Position numbers and translations under genes: made by a program
In this document: positions 54,975-64,000 of the stretch, in pieces
Layout of the letters: each line of letters begins with the position of its first letter
How positions within the stretch are numbered: position 1 is the stretch's first letter
Assembly (NCBI RefSeq): GCF_000178115.2
Contig: NC_014828.1
Coordinates: 1,271,310-1,335,309 of the forward strand
DNA length: 64,000 bases
Source of the DNA: Ethanoligenens harbinense YUAN-3
GTDB lineage: Bacteria > Bacillota > Clostridia > Oscillospirales > Ethanoligenentaceae
Direction: 5' to 3'
Notes under the pieces: model-generated
The model's database searches: none
The model's input: the letters and a program-made list of their open reading frames with translations, nothing else
Told to the model about the DNA's origin: nothing

Positions 54975-56230
54975 AAACGGGTTTTTCCGTGCTGACGGTT
55001 TCTCAACTGAATTTTTATGTACACACACTGCTTGAATCCGACGAACGGTTGAGCGGTGTGTTTCTGCGCGGGGAGATTTCCAATTTCAAGAACCATTACC
55101 GGTCCGGGCATTACTACCTGTCATTGAAGGATGAAGATGCGGTTATCCACGCGGTGATGTTCAAGGGAAACGCGCAGCGCCTGCGCTTTTTGCCGCAGGA
55201 CGGCATGAAGGTGATCGTTTCGGGGCGCGCATCGCTCTATGAGCGGGATGGGCAATACCAGTTCTATATCGACGATATGCAGCCGGACGGCATAGGTGCG
55301 CTGCATGTGGCGTTTGAGCAGCTCAAAGAAAAACTGCGGAAGGAAGGCTTGTTTGATGCGTCGCGCAAGCGCCCGCTTCCGCTGTACCCGGAGCGGATCG
55401 GCGTGGTGACCTCCGCAACCGGCGCGGCGCTGCAGGACATCCTGCATGTGCTTGGCCGGCGCTGGCCCGTGGCGGAAGTGGTGCTGGCGCCCGTGCTGGT
55501 GCAGGGGGTGGAGGCCCCGGGGCAGATCTGCGCAGCTATCCGCGCCATGAACGCGGCCCGTGCGGCGGATGTGCTCATCGTGGGGCGGGGCGGCGGCTCC
55601 ATCGAGGACTTATGGGCGTTTAACGAGGAGGGCGTGGCGCGGTGCATCGCGGCATCGGATATCCCGGTGGTATCCGCTGTGGGGCACGAAACGGATTTCA
55701 CCATTGCGGATTTCGTGGCGGATGCCCGTGCGCCCACGCCGTCCGCGGCGGCGGAACTGGTATCGCCCGAGCGGGCGGCCGTGACAGCCGGTCTGTATGC
55801 CATGCAGGCGCGGATGCGCAGTTTGCTCGCGCAGAAGCTGGCTGACCAGCGCGCACGGATGCAGGCGGCCGCGCAGAGACTGTATGTGCCTGCCCGGCTG
55901 TTGAATATGCACCGCATGAAAACGGATATGCTGGACGCGCGCCTGACGACTGCCGCCAAAGCCCGGACGGAGCAAGCGCGCGCAGCACTTTCCGCGCTTG
56001 CAGGCGAACTGGATGCGCTCAACCCGCTCAAGGTGCTGTCGCGCGGCTATACCGTGGTGGAAAATGCGCAGGGGTGCGCTGTCACCCGCGCGGCGGCGCT
56101 TGCGCCGGGAGAGTCGGTCACGCTGCGTTTTTTGGATGGGCGTGCGTATTGCGTGGTGCAAAGCGTGGGAACGATAGATAGGGACGGTGAGCAAGATGAA
56201 AAAAGAGATGGAGAAAGAACCGACGTTTGA
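54971..56230 (+). CDS. xseA: exodeoxyribonuclease VII large subunit
   Basis: 419 residues. An N-terminal OB fold has LSGVFLRGEISNFKNHYRSGHYYLSLKD. The catalytic region has ERIGVVTSATGAALQDILHVL, VGRGGGSIEDLWAFNEE and VSAVGHETDFTIADFVAD. It overlaps the TsaD-like gene by four bases and xseB by 35 bases. Confidence 0.96.
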   Translation: MKTGFSVLTVSQLNFYVHTLLESDERLSGVFLRGEISNFKNHYRSGHYYLSLKDEDAVIHAVMFKGNAQRLRFLPQDGMKVIVSGRASLYERDGQYQFYIDDMQPDGIGALHVAFEQLKEKLRKEGLFDASRKRPLPLYPERIGVVTSATGAALQDILHVLGRRWPVAEVVLAPVLVQGVEAPGQICAAIRAMNAARAADVLIVGRGGGSIEDLWAFNEEGVARCIAASDIPVVSAVGHETDFTIADFVADARAPTPSAAAELVSPERAAVTAGLYAMQARMRSLLAQKLADQRARMQAAAQRLYVPARLLNMHRMKTDMLDARLTTAAKARTEQARAALSALAGELDALNPLKVLSRGYTVVENAQGCAVTRAAALAPGESVTLRFLDGRAYCVVQSVGTIDRDGEQDEKRDGERTDV

Positions 56231-56435
56231 GGAAGCCATGGCGCAGCTCGAGCAGATCGTAGACAGGCTGGAAAGCGGTGAAGAAACGCTGGATGGATCG
56301 ATCAGGCTGTTTGAAACGGGTGCGCGCCTGTCGGCTCTGCTCGACCGCAAGCTGTCGAAGGCGGAACAGAAGATCGCCAGCCTGAGCGTGCCGGGCGGGC
56401 AGCCGACGATGCAGGAATCGCCCAAAGACGAATAA
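56196..56435 (+). CDS. xseB: exodeoxyribonuclease VII small subunit
   Basis: 79 residues with TFEEAMAQLEQIVDRLESGEETLDGSIRLFE, the whole family core. The ATG at 56196 is preferred over the GTG at 56187 because GGTGAG is correctly spaced. It starts inside xseA in another frame. Confidence 0.95.
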   Translation: MKKEMEKEPTFEEAMAQLEQIVDRLESGEETLDGSIRLFETGARLSALLDRKLSKAEQKIASLSVPGGQPTMQESPKDE

Positions 56436-56467
56436 ACACAGACGCGCGCCGGCGCAATGGAGCCAAA

Positions 56468-57358
56468 ATGAAATACAGCGAACGGATTGAGGATATTGCA
56501 AAACGGGTGAACGAAGCGTTGAACCGTTTCCTCCCCACGGCGGAAGGACCGCAGAAACGCCTGTTTGAGGCGATGCGTTATAGTGCCATGGCCGGGGGAA
56601 AACGTGTTCGCCCGATGCTTGTGCTGGAATTCTGCCGTATGTGCGGAGGAAAGGAAGAACAGGCGCTGCCGTTTGCCTGTGCGGTGGAGATGATCCACAC
56701 CTATTCGCTGATCCACGATGATCTGCCCTGCATGGACGACGATGATTTCCGTCGGGGGCGGCCGTCCTGCCATGTGCAGTATGATGAAGCAACGGCTCTC
56801 CTGGCGGGAGATGCGCTGCTTAGTCTTGCTTTTGAAACGGGTTTGTGTAATAATATGCAGAGTGGCGTTTTGGCGCAAAACGCGCTTCGCGCCATGGGTC
56901 TGTTGGCAAAAGCGTCCGGCGGGCAAGGTATGGTCGGCGGACAGATGATCGATCTGCTTTCGGAAGGGCAGCACATCCCGTTGGAATTGCTGGAAACCAT
57001 GCACCGTGGCAAAACCGGCGCCATGATCCGCGCCGCGGCTGCGGGAGGCTGCATTCTGGCGGGCGCGGACGAGACGCGTGTGCAGGCGGCGGATGCCTAT
57101 GCGGCAAAACTTGGTCTGGCGTTTCAGATTGTGGACGATATCCTGGATGTGACCGGAAATTCCCAGACACTGGGTAAGCCGGCGGGCAGCGATGTGGGCA
57201 ATCGCAAGTCCACTTATGTGACCCATCTTGGGCTTGAGGAAGCCCGACGGCTTGCCGGCAGACTGTCGCAGGAAGCGGTGGACTGCCTGCGTGTCTTCGG
57301 TGAGGAGCGGGCGTTTTTGTCCGATTTTACCCTGCGTTTGCTGAACCGGGACCACTGA
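56468..57358 (+). CDS. ispA: farnesyl/geranylgeranyl diphosphate synthase
   Basis: 296 residues with LIHDDLPCMDDDDFRRG (first Asp-rich motif), GGQMIDL, GKTGAMI and QIVDDILD (second Asp-rich motif). It condenses IPP with DMAPP and GPP. It stands with dxs two genes away, so early and middle isoprenoid steps are clustered. Confidence 0.95.
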   Translation: MKYSERIEDIAKRVNEALNRFLPTAEGPQKRLFEAMRYSAMAGGKRVRPMLVLEFCRMCGGKEEQALPFACAVEMIHTYSLIHDDLPCMDDDDFRRGRPSCHVQYDEATALLAGDALLSLAFETGLCNNMQSGVLAQNALRAMGLLAKASGGQGMVGGQMIDLLSEGQHIPLELLETMHRGKTGAMIRAAAAGGCILAGADETRVQAADAYAAKLGLAFQIVDDILDVTGNSQTLGKPAGSDVGNRKSTYVTHLGLEEARRLAGRLSQEAVDCLRVFGEERAFLSDFTLRLLNRDH

Positions 57359-57513
57359 TTCAAACTTCAATAAGAATATATTCGGTTTTCCGGCGTGCGT
57401 TGTAAGCTGCGCGCATTTTGGATAACCAGTGCTTCTATGCACTGGGAGACCTTGCCGGCGGATGGGGACCGGTGATCTCATATTGCGCGGCAAGCGCGTG
57501 GAGGGTTGGGTGC

Positions 57514-57960
57514 ATGTTGGTGCTATCGCATTTTTTTCATAATTATATCTTGATGGCGGCGGTTTTGAGCTGGATCTTTGCGCAGATCATCAAAACGGTG
57601 ATTACCCTGATCATTACCAAGCGGTTTGACCCCGAGCGCATTTTGGGCGCGGGCGGAATGCCCAGCGCTCACTCTGCAATGGTGTGCGCGCTGTTTGTGG
57701 GCGTGTTGCGCAGGTGCGGCGCCGCGTCGCCGGAATTTGCATTGGCGTTTGTGCTTGCCGGCGTGGTCATATACGATGCAATGGGTGTGCGTCGAGCGGC
57801 GGGCGAACAGGCGAGAGTGCTCAATAAACTGGTGGAAATCACCGAGAAAAACGGCTCCGAAGTCACGCGGAAGGGTCTCAAAGAATCTTTGGGCCACACG
57901 CCGATGGAAGTGCTGGCCGGCATCATGCTCGGTATTCTGGTGGCGCTGGCCATGGGCTGA
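57514..57960 (+). CDS. DUF212 / YuiD-like membrane phosphatase-type protein
   Basis: 148 residues with three to four membrane segments, AQIIKTVITLIITKRFDPERILGAGGMPSAHSAMVCAL and GHTPMEVLAGIMLGI, a minimal acid-phosphatase/haloperoxidase-like motif set (SAH and GHTP). The ATG at 57514 has GGAGGG eight bases upstream; a longer frame from 57418 is not favoured. It may act on a lipid phosphate, which fits its place between ispA and dxs. Confidence 0.88.
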   Translation: MLVLSHFFHNYILMAAVLSWIFAQIIKTVITLIITKRFDPERILGAGGMPSAHSAMVCALFVGVLRRCGAASPEFALAFVLAGVVIYDAMGVRRAAGEQARVLNKLVEITEKNGSEVTRKGLKESLGHTPMEVLAGIMLGILVALAMG

Positions 57961-58031
57961 CAGCCGCTCGATGGATAGATTTTGAATGTGCAGGCCGGTG
58001 CGCGTTTCGGACCCGATGGAGGGAATCGTTC

Positions 58032-59939
58032 TTGGAATATCCGTTGCTTGATCAGATAAAAGGGCCGGAAGATGTGAAAAATCTTGAGCAAGGGCAGCTT
58101 CCCGCCCTTTGTGCGGAACTGCGGCAAAAACTGATTGAAACGGTTTCCGCAAATGGCGGACATCTGGCGTCCAATCTGGGCGTGGTGGAGTTGACGGTGG
58201 CTCTCCACCGCGCCTTTGCATCACCCAAAGACCAGATCGTCTGGGATGTGGGCCATCAGAGTTATGTGCACAAACTGCTCACCGGCCGGGCGGACCGGTT
58301 CGATACCATCCGGCAGTTCGGAGGGCTTTCCGGTTTTCCGCGCGCCGATGAGAGCGTGCATGATCCGTTTGGGGCGGGGCACAGCAGCACTGCCATTTCG
58401 GCGGCGGGAGGACTGGCCGCAGCCAAGCGCGTAAAGGGTGAAGACGGGTACGCTGTGGCGGTTGTGGGCGACGGCGCGCTGACCGGCGGCCTTGCGTTTG
58501 AAGGCATGAACAACGCCGGGCGCACACAAGATAAGCTGATAATCGTACTCAACGACAACAAGATGTCCATTTCTCACAATGTGGGCGCCATCGCCCGGCA
58601 CCTCATGGTCATCCGCGCCAGGCCGTTTTATTTTAAGATCAAGGATATCGCCGAGGCGGTGCTTGCTCATCTGCCCTATATCGGGCCTAAGATCCGCAAG
58701 GCGCTCGTTCTGTCCAAAAACGCGATCAAGAACTATCTCTACCACAGCACCATTTTTGAGGAAATGGGCCTGATTTATCTGGGCCCGGTGGATGGGCACG
58801 ATATCGAAGCGGTGGAACGGTTGCTCCGCCGGGCCAAGACGGCCGGTCGCCCGGCGCTGGTGCATGTGCTTACTGTTAAGGGCAAAGGATATTCGTTTGC
58901 CGAACAGGATCCGCGCGCATTCCACGGTGTGTCGCGCTTTGACGTGGAAACGGGGGACGCCATCGCCCCGGCCAGCCGCGAAACGTTTTCCGCCGTGTTC
59001 GGGCGCACGCTCTGCATGGCGGCGTCCAGCAATCCACGTCTTTGCGCGCTGACAGCCGCCATGGCTGCGGGCACAGGGCTGACGGAGTTTGCCGCGCAGT
59101 ACCGCGATCGCTTTTTCGACGTTGGCATCGCCGAGGAACATGCCGTGGTGTTTGCGGCGGGGCTGGCCGCCAACGGTATGCTGCCGGTGTTTGCCGTATA
59201 TTCCACGTTTCTGCAGCGCGCCTATGACCAGATCATTCATGACGTTGCCCTGCAAAAGCACAAGGTCGTTTTTGCCGTTGACCGGGCCGGACTGGTGGGG
59301 CAGGACGGTGAGACCCATCAGGGCGTTTTCGATGTGGCGTTTTTCAACACCGTTCCCCACATGACCGTGTTTAGCCCCACCACGTCGGACGAACTGCGCA
59401 ATCTGCTTTTTGCCGCTTTCTATGAATGTGACGGACCGGTTGCCGTGCGCTATCCGCGGGGATGTTCTCCCGTGCTGCCTGCGGATTTCCATCCGGCCTA
59501 CGGCACCTATGATCTGTATGGCGCAGGGCAGGCGGATATTCTGATCGTAACCTACGGCAGGTTGTTTGCCGAAGCGGCCAGTGCCGCGCAGATGCTGCGC
59601 AGGGAAGGGCGGTCCGTGTCGGTCCTCAAACTCAACCGCATCAAGCCGGTGGACAAGGTTTGCTATGAAACCGCCATGTTTTTTTCCCGGCTCTATTTTG
59701 TGGAAGAAGGCATCCGTTCCGGCGGCGTGGGCGAACTATTCTGTGCACAGATGATGGAGCGGGGATATCAGGGTGCCTGCCATATCAGTGCGATCGACGA
59801 TACGTTCGTTCAGCAGGGGCCCGTGGATGTGCTGTTGCATCTGCTCGGACTGGATGCGGAGGGCATTGCCGACAGAATCCGCCGGGATACGGTCACGCCG
59901 CCCGGCCTGAAACACTTTGACGGAAGGCTGGTTCTATGA
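58032..59939 (+). CDS. dxs: 1-deoxy-D-xylulose-5-phosphate synthase
   Basis: 635 residues. Thiamine diphosphate enzyme with GHQSYVHKLLTGR, GDGALTGGLAFEGMNNAG (ThDP/Mg motif), FDVGIAEEHAVVFAAGLA (catalytic Glu) and DRAGLVGQDGETHQGVFD. It makes DXP from pyruvate and glyceraldehyde 3-phosphate. Starts at TTG with GGAGGG nine bases upstream. It overlaps the next gene by four bases. Confidence 0.97.
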   Translation: MEYPLLDQIKGPEDVKNLEQGQLPALCAELRQKLIETVSANGGHLASNLGVVELTVALHRAFASPKDQIVWDVGHQSYVHKLLTGRADRFDTIRQFGGLSGFPRADESVHDPFGAGHSSTAISAAGGLAAAKRVKGEDGYAVAVVGDGALTGGLAFEGMNNAGRTQDKLIIVLNDNKMSISHNVGAIARHLMVIRARPFYFKIKDIAEAVLAHLPYIGPKIRKALVLSKNAIKNYLYHSTIFEEMGLIYLGPVDGHDIEAVERLLRRAKTAGRPALVHVLTVKGKGYSFAEQDPRAFHGVSRFDVETGDAIAPASRETFSAVFGRTLCMAASSNPRLCALTAAMAAGTGLTEFAAQYRDRFFDVGIAEEHAVVFAAGLAANGMLPVFAVYSTFLQRAYDQIIHDVALQKHKVVFAVDRAGLVGQDGETHQGVFDVAFFNTVPHMTVFSPTTSDELRNLLFAAFYECDGPVAVRYPRGCSPVLPADFHPAYGTYDLYGAGQADILIVTYGRLFAEAASAAQMLRREGRSVSVLKLNRIKPVDKVCYETAMFFSRLYFVEEGIRSGGVGELFCAQMMERGYQGACHISAIDDTFVQQGPVDVLLHLLGLDAEGIADRIRRDTVTPPGLKHFDGRLVL

Positions 59940-60748
59940 GCGCAAAGAAACGGATCGACCTGCTGCTGGTGGAAAAAGGGCTGGAAAAAAGCAGGGAGCG
60001 TGCCAAAGCGCTGGTGATGGCAGGTATTGTCTATGCTGATGGTGTAAAAGTGGACAAACCGGGGGACGAGATCAAAATCGAAGCGCGGCTGGAAGTACGC
60101 GGCCATACGCTGCCATATGTCAGCCGCGGTGGGTTGAAGCTGGAAAAGGCCATGCAGGTCTTCCCGGTTCGGCTGGATGGAGCCATCTGTATGGATGTTG
60201 GGGCATCCACCGGAGGATTCACGGATTGTATGCTGCAAAACGGCGCAAAGAGAGTGTATGCCATTGACGTGGGTTATGGGCAGTTGGCATGGAACCTGCG
60301 CAACGACCCGCGCGTGGTCAATCTGGAGCGCACCAATATCCGGCATCTCACGGCGGAGCAGGTGCCCGAACCGGTCGATTTTTTCTCGATTGATATCTCA
60401 TTCATTTCGCTCACGCTCGCGCTGCCGGTGGTGCGCCGGCATCTGCGCGAAGAAGCGGAAGGTGTCTGTCTTATCAAACCGCAATTTGAGGCCGGACGTG
60501 AAAAAGTGGGCAAGCATGGCGTGGTACGGGATGCGGCTGTCCACAAGGAGGTCATCCGTAAGATCACGGCATTTGCCCCGACGGCTGGTTTCGTACCGGC
60601 AGGGCTGGATTTTTCACCCGTTAAAGGACCGGAAGGAAACATTGAATACCTGTTGTATTTGAAAACAGCTTGCAATGCCGGGCCGGAATTGTTTACAATA
60701 GAAACGGTTGTGCAGAATGCGCACCGGACATTGAACGGCACTGTCTAA
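59936..60748 (+). CDS. tlyA: TlyA-family S4/FtsJ rRNA methyltransferase
   Basis: 270 residues. An S4 RNA-binding domain (KKRIDLLLVEKGLEKSRERAKALVMAGIVY) is followed by an FtsJ-type SAM domain with VGASTGGFTDCMLQNGA, DVGYGQLAW and LIKPQFEAG. It probably 2'-O-methylates rRNA ribose. It lies between dxs and nadK, the usual Firmicute order (yqxC). Confidence 0.94.
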   Translation: MSAKKRIDLLLVEKGLEKSRERAKALVMAGIVYADGVKVDKPGDEIKIEARLEVRGHTLPYVSRGGLKLEKAMQVFPVRLDGAICMDVGASTGGFTDCMLQNGAKRVYAIDVGYGQLAWNLRNDPRVVNLERTNIRHLTAEQVPEPVDFFSIDISFISLTLALPVVRRHLREEAEGVCLIKPQFEAGREKVGKHGVVRDAAVHKEVIRKITAFAPTAGFVPAGLDFSPVKGPEGNIEYLLYLKTACNAGPELFTIETVVQNAHRTLNGTV

Positions 60749-60780
60749 AAAAGCGCGCATGGCGGCAAAGGGGGAAGACG

Positions 60781-61626
60781 ATGAAGTTTGGCGTGGTTCC
60801 AAGTGCCGAGAAAGACAAAGGCTTTGTCTACACCACCGAAGTTTGCCGCCGACTGTTGCAGCTCCGGGTGACGGTGCTGATGCCGACGTTCACCGCAGCG
60901 CAGATGCGGCTGGACGGCCTGGTGTTTCTCGAAATAGACGAGATCTACAACAGCGCCGATCTGATTATTGTCCTTGGGGGAGACGGAACCATCCTGCACG
61001 CCGCAAAGCTGGCAGCTGTTCGGCAGCTGCCGGTTTTGGGCATCAACGTCGGGCGGCTTGGTTTTATGGCGGGGCTGGAGTTGAACGAACTGGACAGGTT
61101 GTCCAGACTGGTGCAGGGCGATTATGAACTGGACAGCCGCATGATGCTCGCGGTGCATGTGAGCGGCGTGCCCGTTTCCTATGCGCTCAATGATGTCGTT
61201 ATCACCAAGGGAGCGGTTTCCCGTCTGATTGATATTCGTCTCAACTGTAATCGGCGGCTGGTGGGAAATTACCGCGCGGACGGGCTGATCGTGTTTACCC
61301 CAACGGGTTCCACGGCGTATTCGCTCTCGGCGGGCGGCCCGGTAATCGATCCGGAGTTTGAGAGCATTGGTGTTACCCCCATTTGCCCGCATTCGCTGAT
61401 TTCGCGTACCATCCTCTTTTCGCCGGACGCGGAGATCTGTATGTTCCCGGAGCAACTGGAGGAACGCGAGGCCTATCTGCTGCTCGACGGCAAGCAGGTC
61501 ATGCGGCTGGAGAGCGGCATGCAGGTGCGGGTGGTGCGATCCAGCCGCAAAACCCATCTGGTGCGTCTGAAAGATATCTCGTTTTACGAGGTGCTGAACA
61601 ACAAAATGAACGAAAGGAGCATTTGA
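60781..61626 (+). CDS. nadK: NAD kinase
   Basis: 281 residues with IVLGGDGTILHAAK (GGDGT), GINVGRLGFMA, ALNDVVITKG (NE/D-type) and DGLIVFTPTGSTAYSLSAGGPVI. It phosphorylates NAD to NADP. GGGGGAAGACG precedes the ATG. Confidence 0.96.
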   Translation: MKFGVVPSAEKDKGFVYTTEVCRRLLQLRVTVLMPTFTAAQMRLDGLVFLEIDEIYNSADLIIVLGGDGTILHAAKLAAVRQLPVLGINVGRLGFMAGLELNELDRLSRLVQGDYELDSRMMLAVHVSGVPVSYALNDVVITKGAVSRLIDIRLNCNRRLVGNYRADGLIVFTPTGSTAYSLSAGGPVIDPEFESIGVTPICPHSLISRTILFSPDAEICMFPEQLEEREAYLLLDGKQVMRLESGMQVRVVRSSRKTHLVRLKDISFYEVLNNKMNERSI

Positions 61627-61629
61627 GCC

Positions 61630-62082
61630 ATGAAACAGGGGCGGCACGAAAAGATCCTGGAGTTCATTGCGGCACACGAGATATCCACACAAGAAGAATT
61701 GCTCAGTTTGCTGCGGGAAAATGGCTACCCTGTCACACAGGCGACCGTTTCGAGGGACATCAAGCAGCTCCGGCTGCTGAAAACCCTTTCCGGCAGCGGA
61801 AAATATATCTATAAAGCGCCCAAATCGGAAACGGAGGGACTTTCCTCGAAGTTTGATGTTTTGCTTGAAGAATCCGTCGTGAAGATGGAGGCAGTATTCA
61901 ATCAGATCGTCATCAAATGCTATTCCGGGCTAGCCAATGCGGTCTGCGCCGCGATGGACACTATGCATTTTCAGGGCCTGGTGGGCACGCTCGCGGGAGA
62001 TGACACCATTCTCGTCATCATGCGTACAGAAGAAGATGCTCAAAACCTCTGCGCGCTTCTGGAAAAAAAGATCCGCGCGTAA
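61630..62082 (+). CDS. argR: arginine repressor ArgR
   Basis: 150 residues. An N-terminal winged helix (RHEKILEFIAAHEISTQEELLSLL, PVTQATVSRDIKQL) and a C-terminal oligomerisation domain with GTLAGDDTILVIMR, which holds the arginine-binding GTxxGDDT. It follows nadK with a three-base gap and precedes recN, as in Bacillus (ahrC-recN). Confidence 0.96.
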   Translation: MKQGRHEKILEFIAAHEISTQEELLSLLRENGYPVTQATVSRDIKQLRLLKTLSGSGKYIYKAPKSETEGLSSKFDVLLEESVVKMEAVFNQIVIKCYSGLANAVCAAMDTMHFQGLVGTLAGDDTILVIMRTEEDAQNLCALLEKKIRA

Positions 62083-62133
62083 AGATTGCCCGCGCACGGA
62101 TCGGTTTTTATGACATAAAGGCAGGTGGACGCT

Positions 62134-63825
62134 ATGCTGGCACAACTGCATATCGAAAACGTCGCGGTCATCGAAAATGCCGATCTGGTGCTGGCGGACG
62201 GTCTGAATGTGCTCACAGGGGAAACCGGCGCGGGTAAATCGATCCTTATTGGTTCCATCAATCTGGCGCTTGGCGAGCGTGTTTCCAGAGAGATTGTGCG
62301 CGCAGGCGCCCATGCGGCGCATGTGACAGCGCTGTTTGCGCAGGTGCCGGAACGTATTCGCACACGCGTGGAGGGATTGGGATTCCCTTGCGAGGAGGAC
62401 GGCAGCCTGCTTCTTTCCCGCGAAATCACGGCGGACGGGCGCGGCAGCTGCCGTATCTCCGGTCGGCCTGCCACCGTTTCTGTTCTGCGGGAAGTCGGGC
62501 GGCTGCTGGTGAATATTCACGGGCAGCACGACAATCAGGCACTGCTTGCGCCCGAGAACCATATCCGGTATCTGGACCTTTACGCGGGCAATACAGAGAG
62601 TTTGCAGGCCTATCATGAGGTCTATCAGCAACTGCGTCGGTTGCGCGCGCAGTTGAAAAAGCTAGCGATGGACGATGCGGAAAAGGCCCGGCGTGTCGAT
62701 CTGCTCCGATACCAGATCGACGAGATCCGTACGGCCGGTCTGCGGCCAGGCGAGGAAGAAGAACTGGAAGAACGTCGCTCGAATATCCTCCACGCTGAAA
62801 AAATCACGGGTTCCTTGCAGGAAGCGTTGGGTGCTTTGCAGGGTGCGGAAACTGCAGCGGGTGCCGACACATTGGCAGGTGCGGCGGCAAGCGCCGTGCA
62901 GGCGGCATCCGATCTGCTGCCGCAGCTCGTGCCGCTGGCCGAGCGCCTGCAGAACCTGCGCTATGAACTGGAAGACTGCGCGGCCGAGCTGCAGAACCGG
63001 CTGGACGGTGTGGATGCCGACCCACGCGGGCTGGAAGCCGTGGAGGAACGCCTGGACACGATCTTCCGTCTGCGGGGAAAATACGGCGAAACAATCGGGG
63101 ATATCCTGACGTTTGCCGAGCGGTCCGAACAGGAACTGGAAAGCATCACGTCGTCGGGGGAGCGGGCGGACGCATTGCGCCAGAAAGGAAAGGCGTTGGC
63201 TGCGCAGGCCAAACAGATGGCGGGCCGCCTAACGGAAAACAGGCGGCGGGCCGCACGCACGATGGAAGAAAAGATACGGACGGAGCTGGCGTTTCTGGAA
63301 ATGCCCAATGTCCGTTTTCACGTGAAGCTGACGCCGCTGTCCCGGTTGGAAGCGGACGGCGCGGACGGCGTGGAATTCCTGTTTGCGGCCAACCCCGGCG
63401 CGCCGCTGCGGCCGTTGGTCAGAATCGCGTCCGGCGGCGAAATCTCCCGCGTTATGCTGGCCATCAAAAACGCGCTGGCGGATGTGGATGACATTGACAC
63501 ACTCATTTTCGATGAGATCGACACCGGCGTCAGCGGCCGTGCTGCCTATAAGATCGGTGTCAAGCTCAAACAAGTGGCCGGGGCGCGGCAAATCGTCTGC
63601 ATCACGCATCTGGCGCAGATCGCGGCACAAGCCGACCGGCACGTTTTGATTGAAAAGACCGTGGAGGATGGCAGAACGTTCACCCGCCTGCATGTGTTGG
63701 ATTTTGAAGGGCGCAAACGCGAGCTGGCGCGCATTATTGGCGGCGCCGCCATCACGCCGCTCACGTTGCAAAACGCGGCGGAGATGCTGGGCGCGGCCGG
63801 GACGTTCCCGTCGTCGGACGGATGA
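62134..63825 (+). CDS. recN: DNA repair protein RecN
   Basis: 563 residues, SMC-like ATPase. [14 protein letters not shown] (Walker A), a long coiled-coil middle, [16 protein letters not shown] (signature) and [15 protein letters not shown] (Walker B). It organises broken DNA ends. The ATG at 62134 is preferred over the GTG at 62125, with AGGTGG upstream. No SOS box is obvious in the short gap. Confidence 0.96.
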   Translation: MLAQLHIENVAVIENADLVLADGLNVLTGETGAGKSILIGSINLALGERVSREIVRAGAHAAHVTALFAQVPERIRTRVEGLGFPCEEDGSLLLSREITADGRGSCRISGRPATVSVLREVGRLLVNIHGQHDNQALLAPENHIRYLDLYAGNTESLQAYHEVYQQLRRLRAQLKKLAMDDAEKARRVDLLRYQIDEIRTAGLRPGEEEELEERRSNILHAEKITGSLQEALGALQGAETAAGADTLAGAAASAVQAASDLLPQLVPLAERLQNLRYELEDCAAELQNRLDGVDADPRGLEAVEERLDTIFRLRGKYGETIGDILTFAERSEQELESITSSGERADALRQKGKALAAQAKQMAGRLTENRRRAARTMEEKIRTELAFLEMPNVRFHVKLTPLSRLEADGADGVEFLFAANPGAPLRPLVRIASGGEISRVMLAIKNALADVDDIDTLIFDEIDTGVSGRAAYKIGVKLKQVAGARQIVCITHLAQIAAQADRHVLIEKTVEDGRTFTRLHVLDFEGRKRELARIIGGAAITPLTLQNAAEMLGAAGTFPSSDG

Positions 63826-63844
63826 ATATTGGAGGGTTAAACAC

Positions 63845-64000
63845 ATGGGCGTATATGAGGAATTGACGGCACGCGGGCTGATCGCACAGACGACCGACGA
63901 GGAAAAAGTCAGGGAATTGGTTAACGGCGGGCCCGTTACCTTTTATATCGGCTTCGACCCCACGGCGGACAGCCTGCATGTCGGCCATTTTCTGCAGATG
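63845..64000 (+). CDS. tyrS: tyrosyl-tRNA synthetase, N-terminal fragment (window edge)
   Basis: The first 52 residues are visible: an N-terminal helix [12 protein letters not shown], then [19 protein letters not shown] with the HVGH form of the class I HIGH motif. GGAGGG lies eight bases before the ATG. The gene continues past the right edge. Confidence 0.95.
   Translation, partial: MGVYEELTARGLIAQTTDEEKVRELVNGGPVTFYIGFDPTADSLHVGHFLQM

Overview
The window looks like a chromosomal segment of a moderately GC-rich, endospore-forming Clostridia, most like the Oscillospirales (Ruminococcaceae-type) group. The reasons are a complete spoIIIA operon, yqfC/yqfD and ylbJ, a BclA-type collagen-like protein, the Firmicute gene orders phoH-ybeY-dgkA-era-yqzL-recO and nusB-xseA-xseB-ispA-dxs-tlyA-nadK-argR-recN, and strong AGGAGG-type ribosome binding sites. 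The organism name itself cannot be read from the sequence. Both ends cut through genes (der at the left, tyrS at the right).

Layout. 0-3 kb: der, plsY, gpsA (ribosome assembly and phospholipid synthesis). 3-8.4 kb: small membrane proteins, a DUF421 protein, an O-antigen-ligase-like protein and an unusual acyltransferase-glycosyltransferase fusion. 8.4-21.8 kb: an accessory catabolic island. It holds an iron-dependent alcohol dehydrogenase, a pyrimidine-type ABC transporter (ATPase, two permeases, NMT1/THI5-like lipoprotein), a DUF523/TudS-type Fe-S protein, a PucR-type regulator, and a complete reductive pyrimidine pathway (PreT-like, PreA, dihydropyrimidinase, ureidopropionase-like amidohydrolase, class III aminotransferase). 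Together they could import a (thio)pyrimidine, desulfurise it, reduce it, open the ring, release beta-alanine and pass malonate semialdehyde to a reductase. 21.8-27 kb: a large wall-anchored adhesin of eight isopeptide-type repeats next to a SARP/BTAD regulator, with SARP-like direct repeats in the adhesin promoter. 27-33 kb: tRNA-Gln, a PadR-DUF1700-DUF4097 operon, a D-Ala-D-Ala carboxypeptidase, a LysR regulator and small proteins. 33-36 kb: sporulation genes ylbJ, yqfC, yqfD. 36-40.5 kb: phoH, ybeY, dgkA, era, yqzL, recO. 40.5-47.6 kb: a glycosyltransferase beside a collagen-like spore-surface protein, a radical-SAM/DUF2344 pair and a GH25 lysozyme. 47.8-53 kb: spoIIIAA-AH. 53-64 kb: Asp23, nusB, a TsaD paralogue, xseAB, ispA, a YuiD-like protein, dxs, tlyA, nadK, argR, recN, tyrS.

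Most interesting points: (1) the pyrimidine island pairs a TudS-type protein with a shortened PreT that lacks the NAD(P)H domain, suggesting a non-NAD(P)H electron route; (2) the transporter and catabolic operons have leaders ending in terminator hairpins with the same 12-nt arm, suggesting common attenuation; (3) the adhesin promoter carries two TGACCGG heptamers in 11-bp phase just upstream of its -10, the geometry expected for the SARP-type regulator encoded next door.
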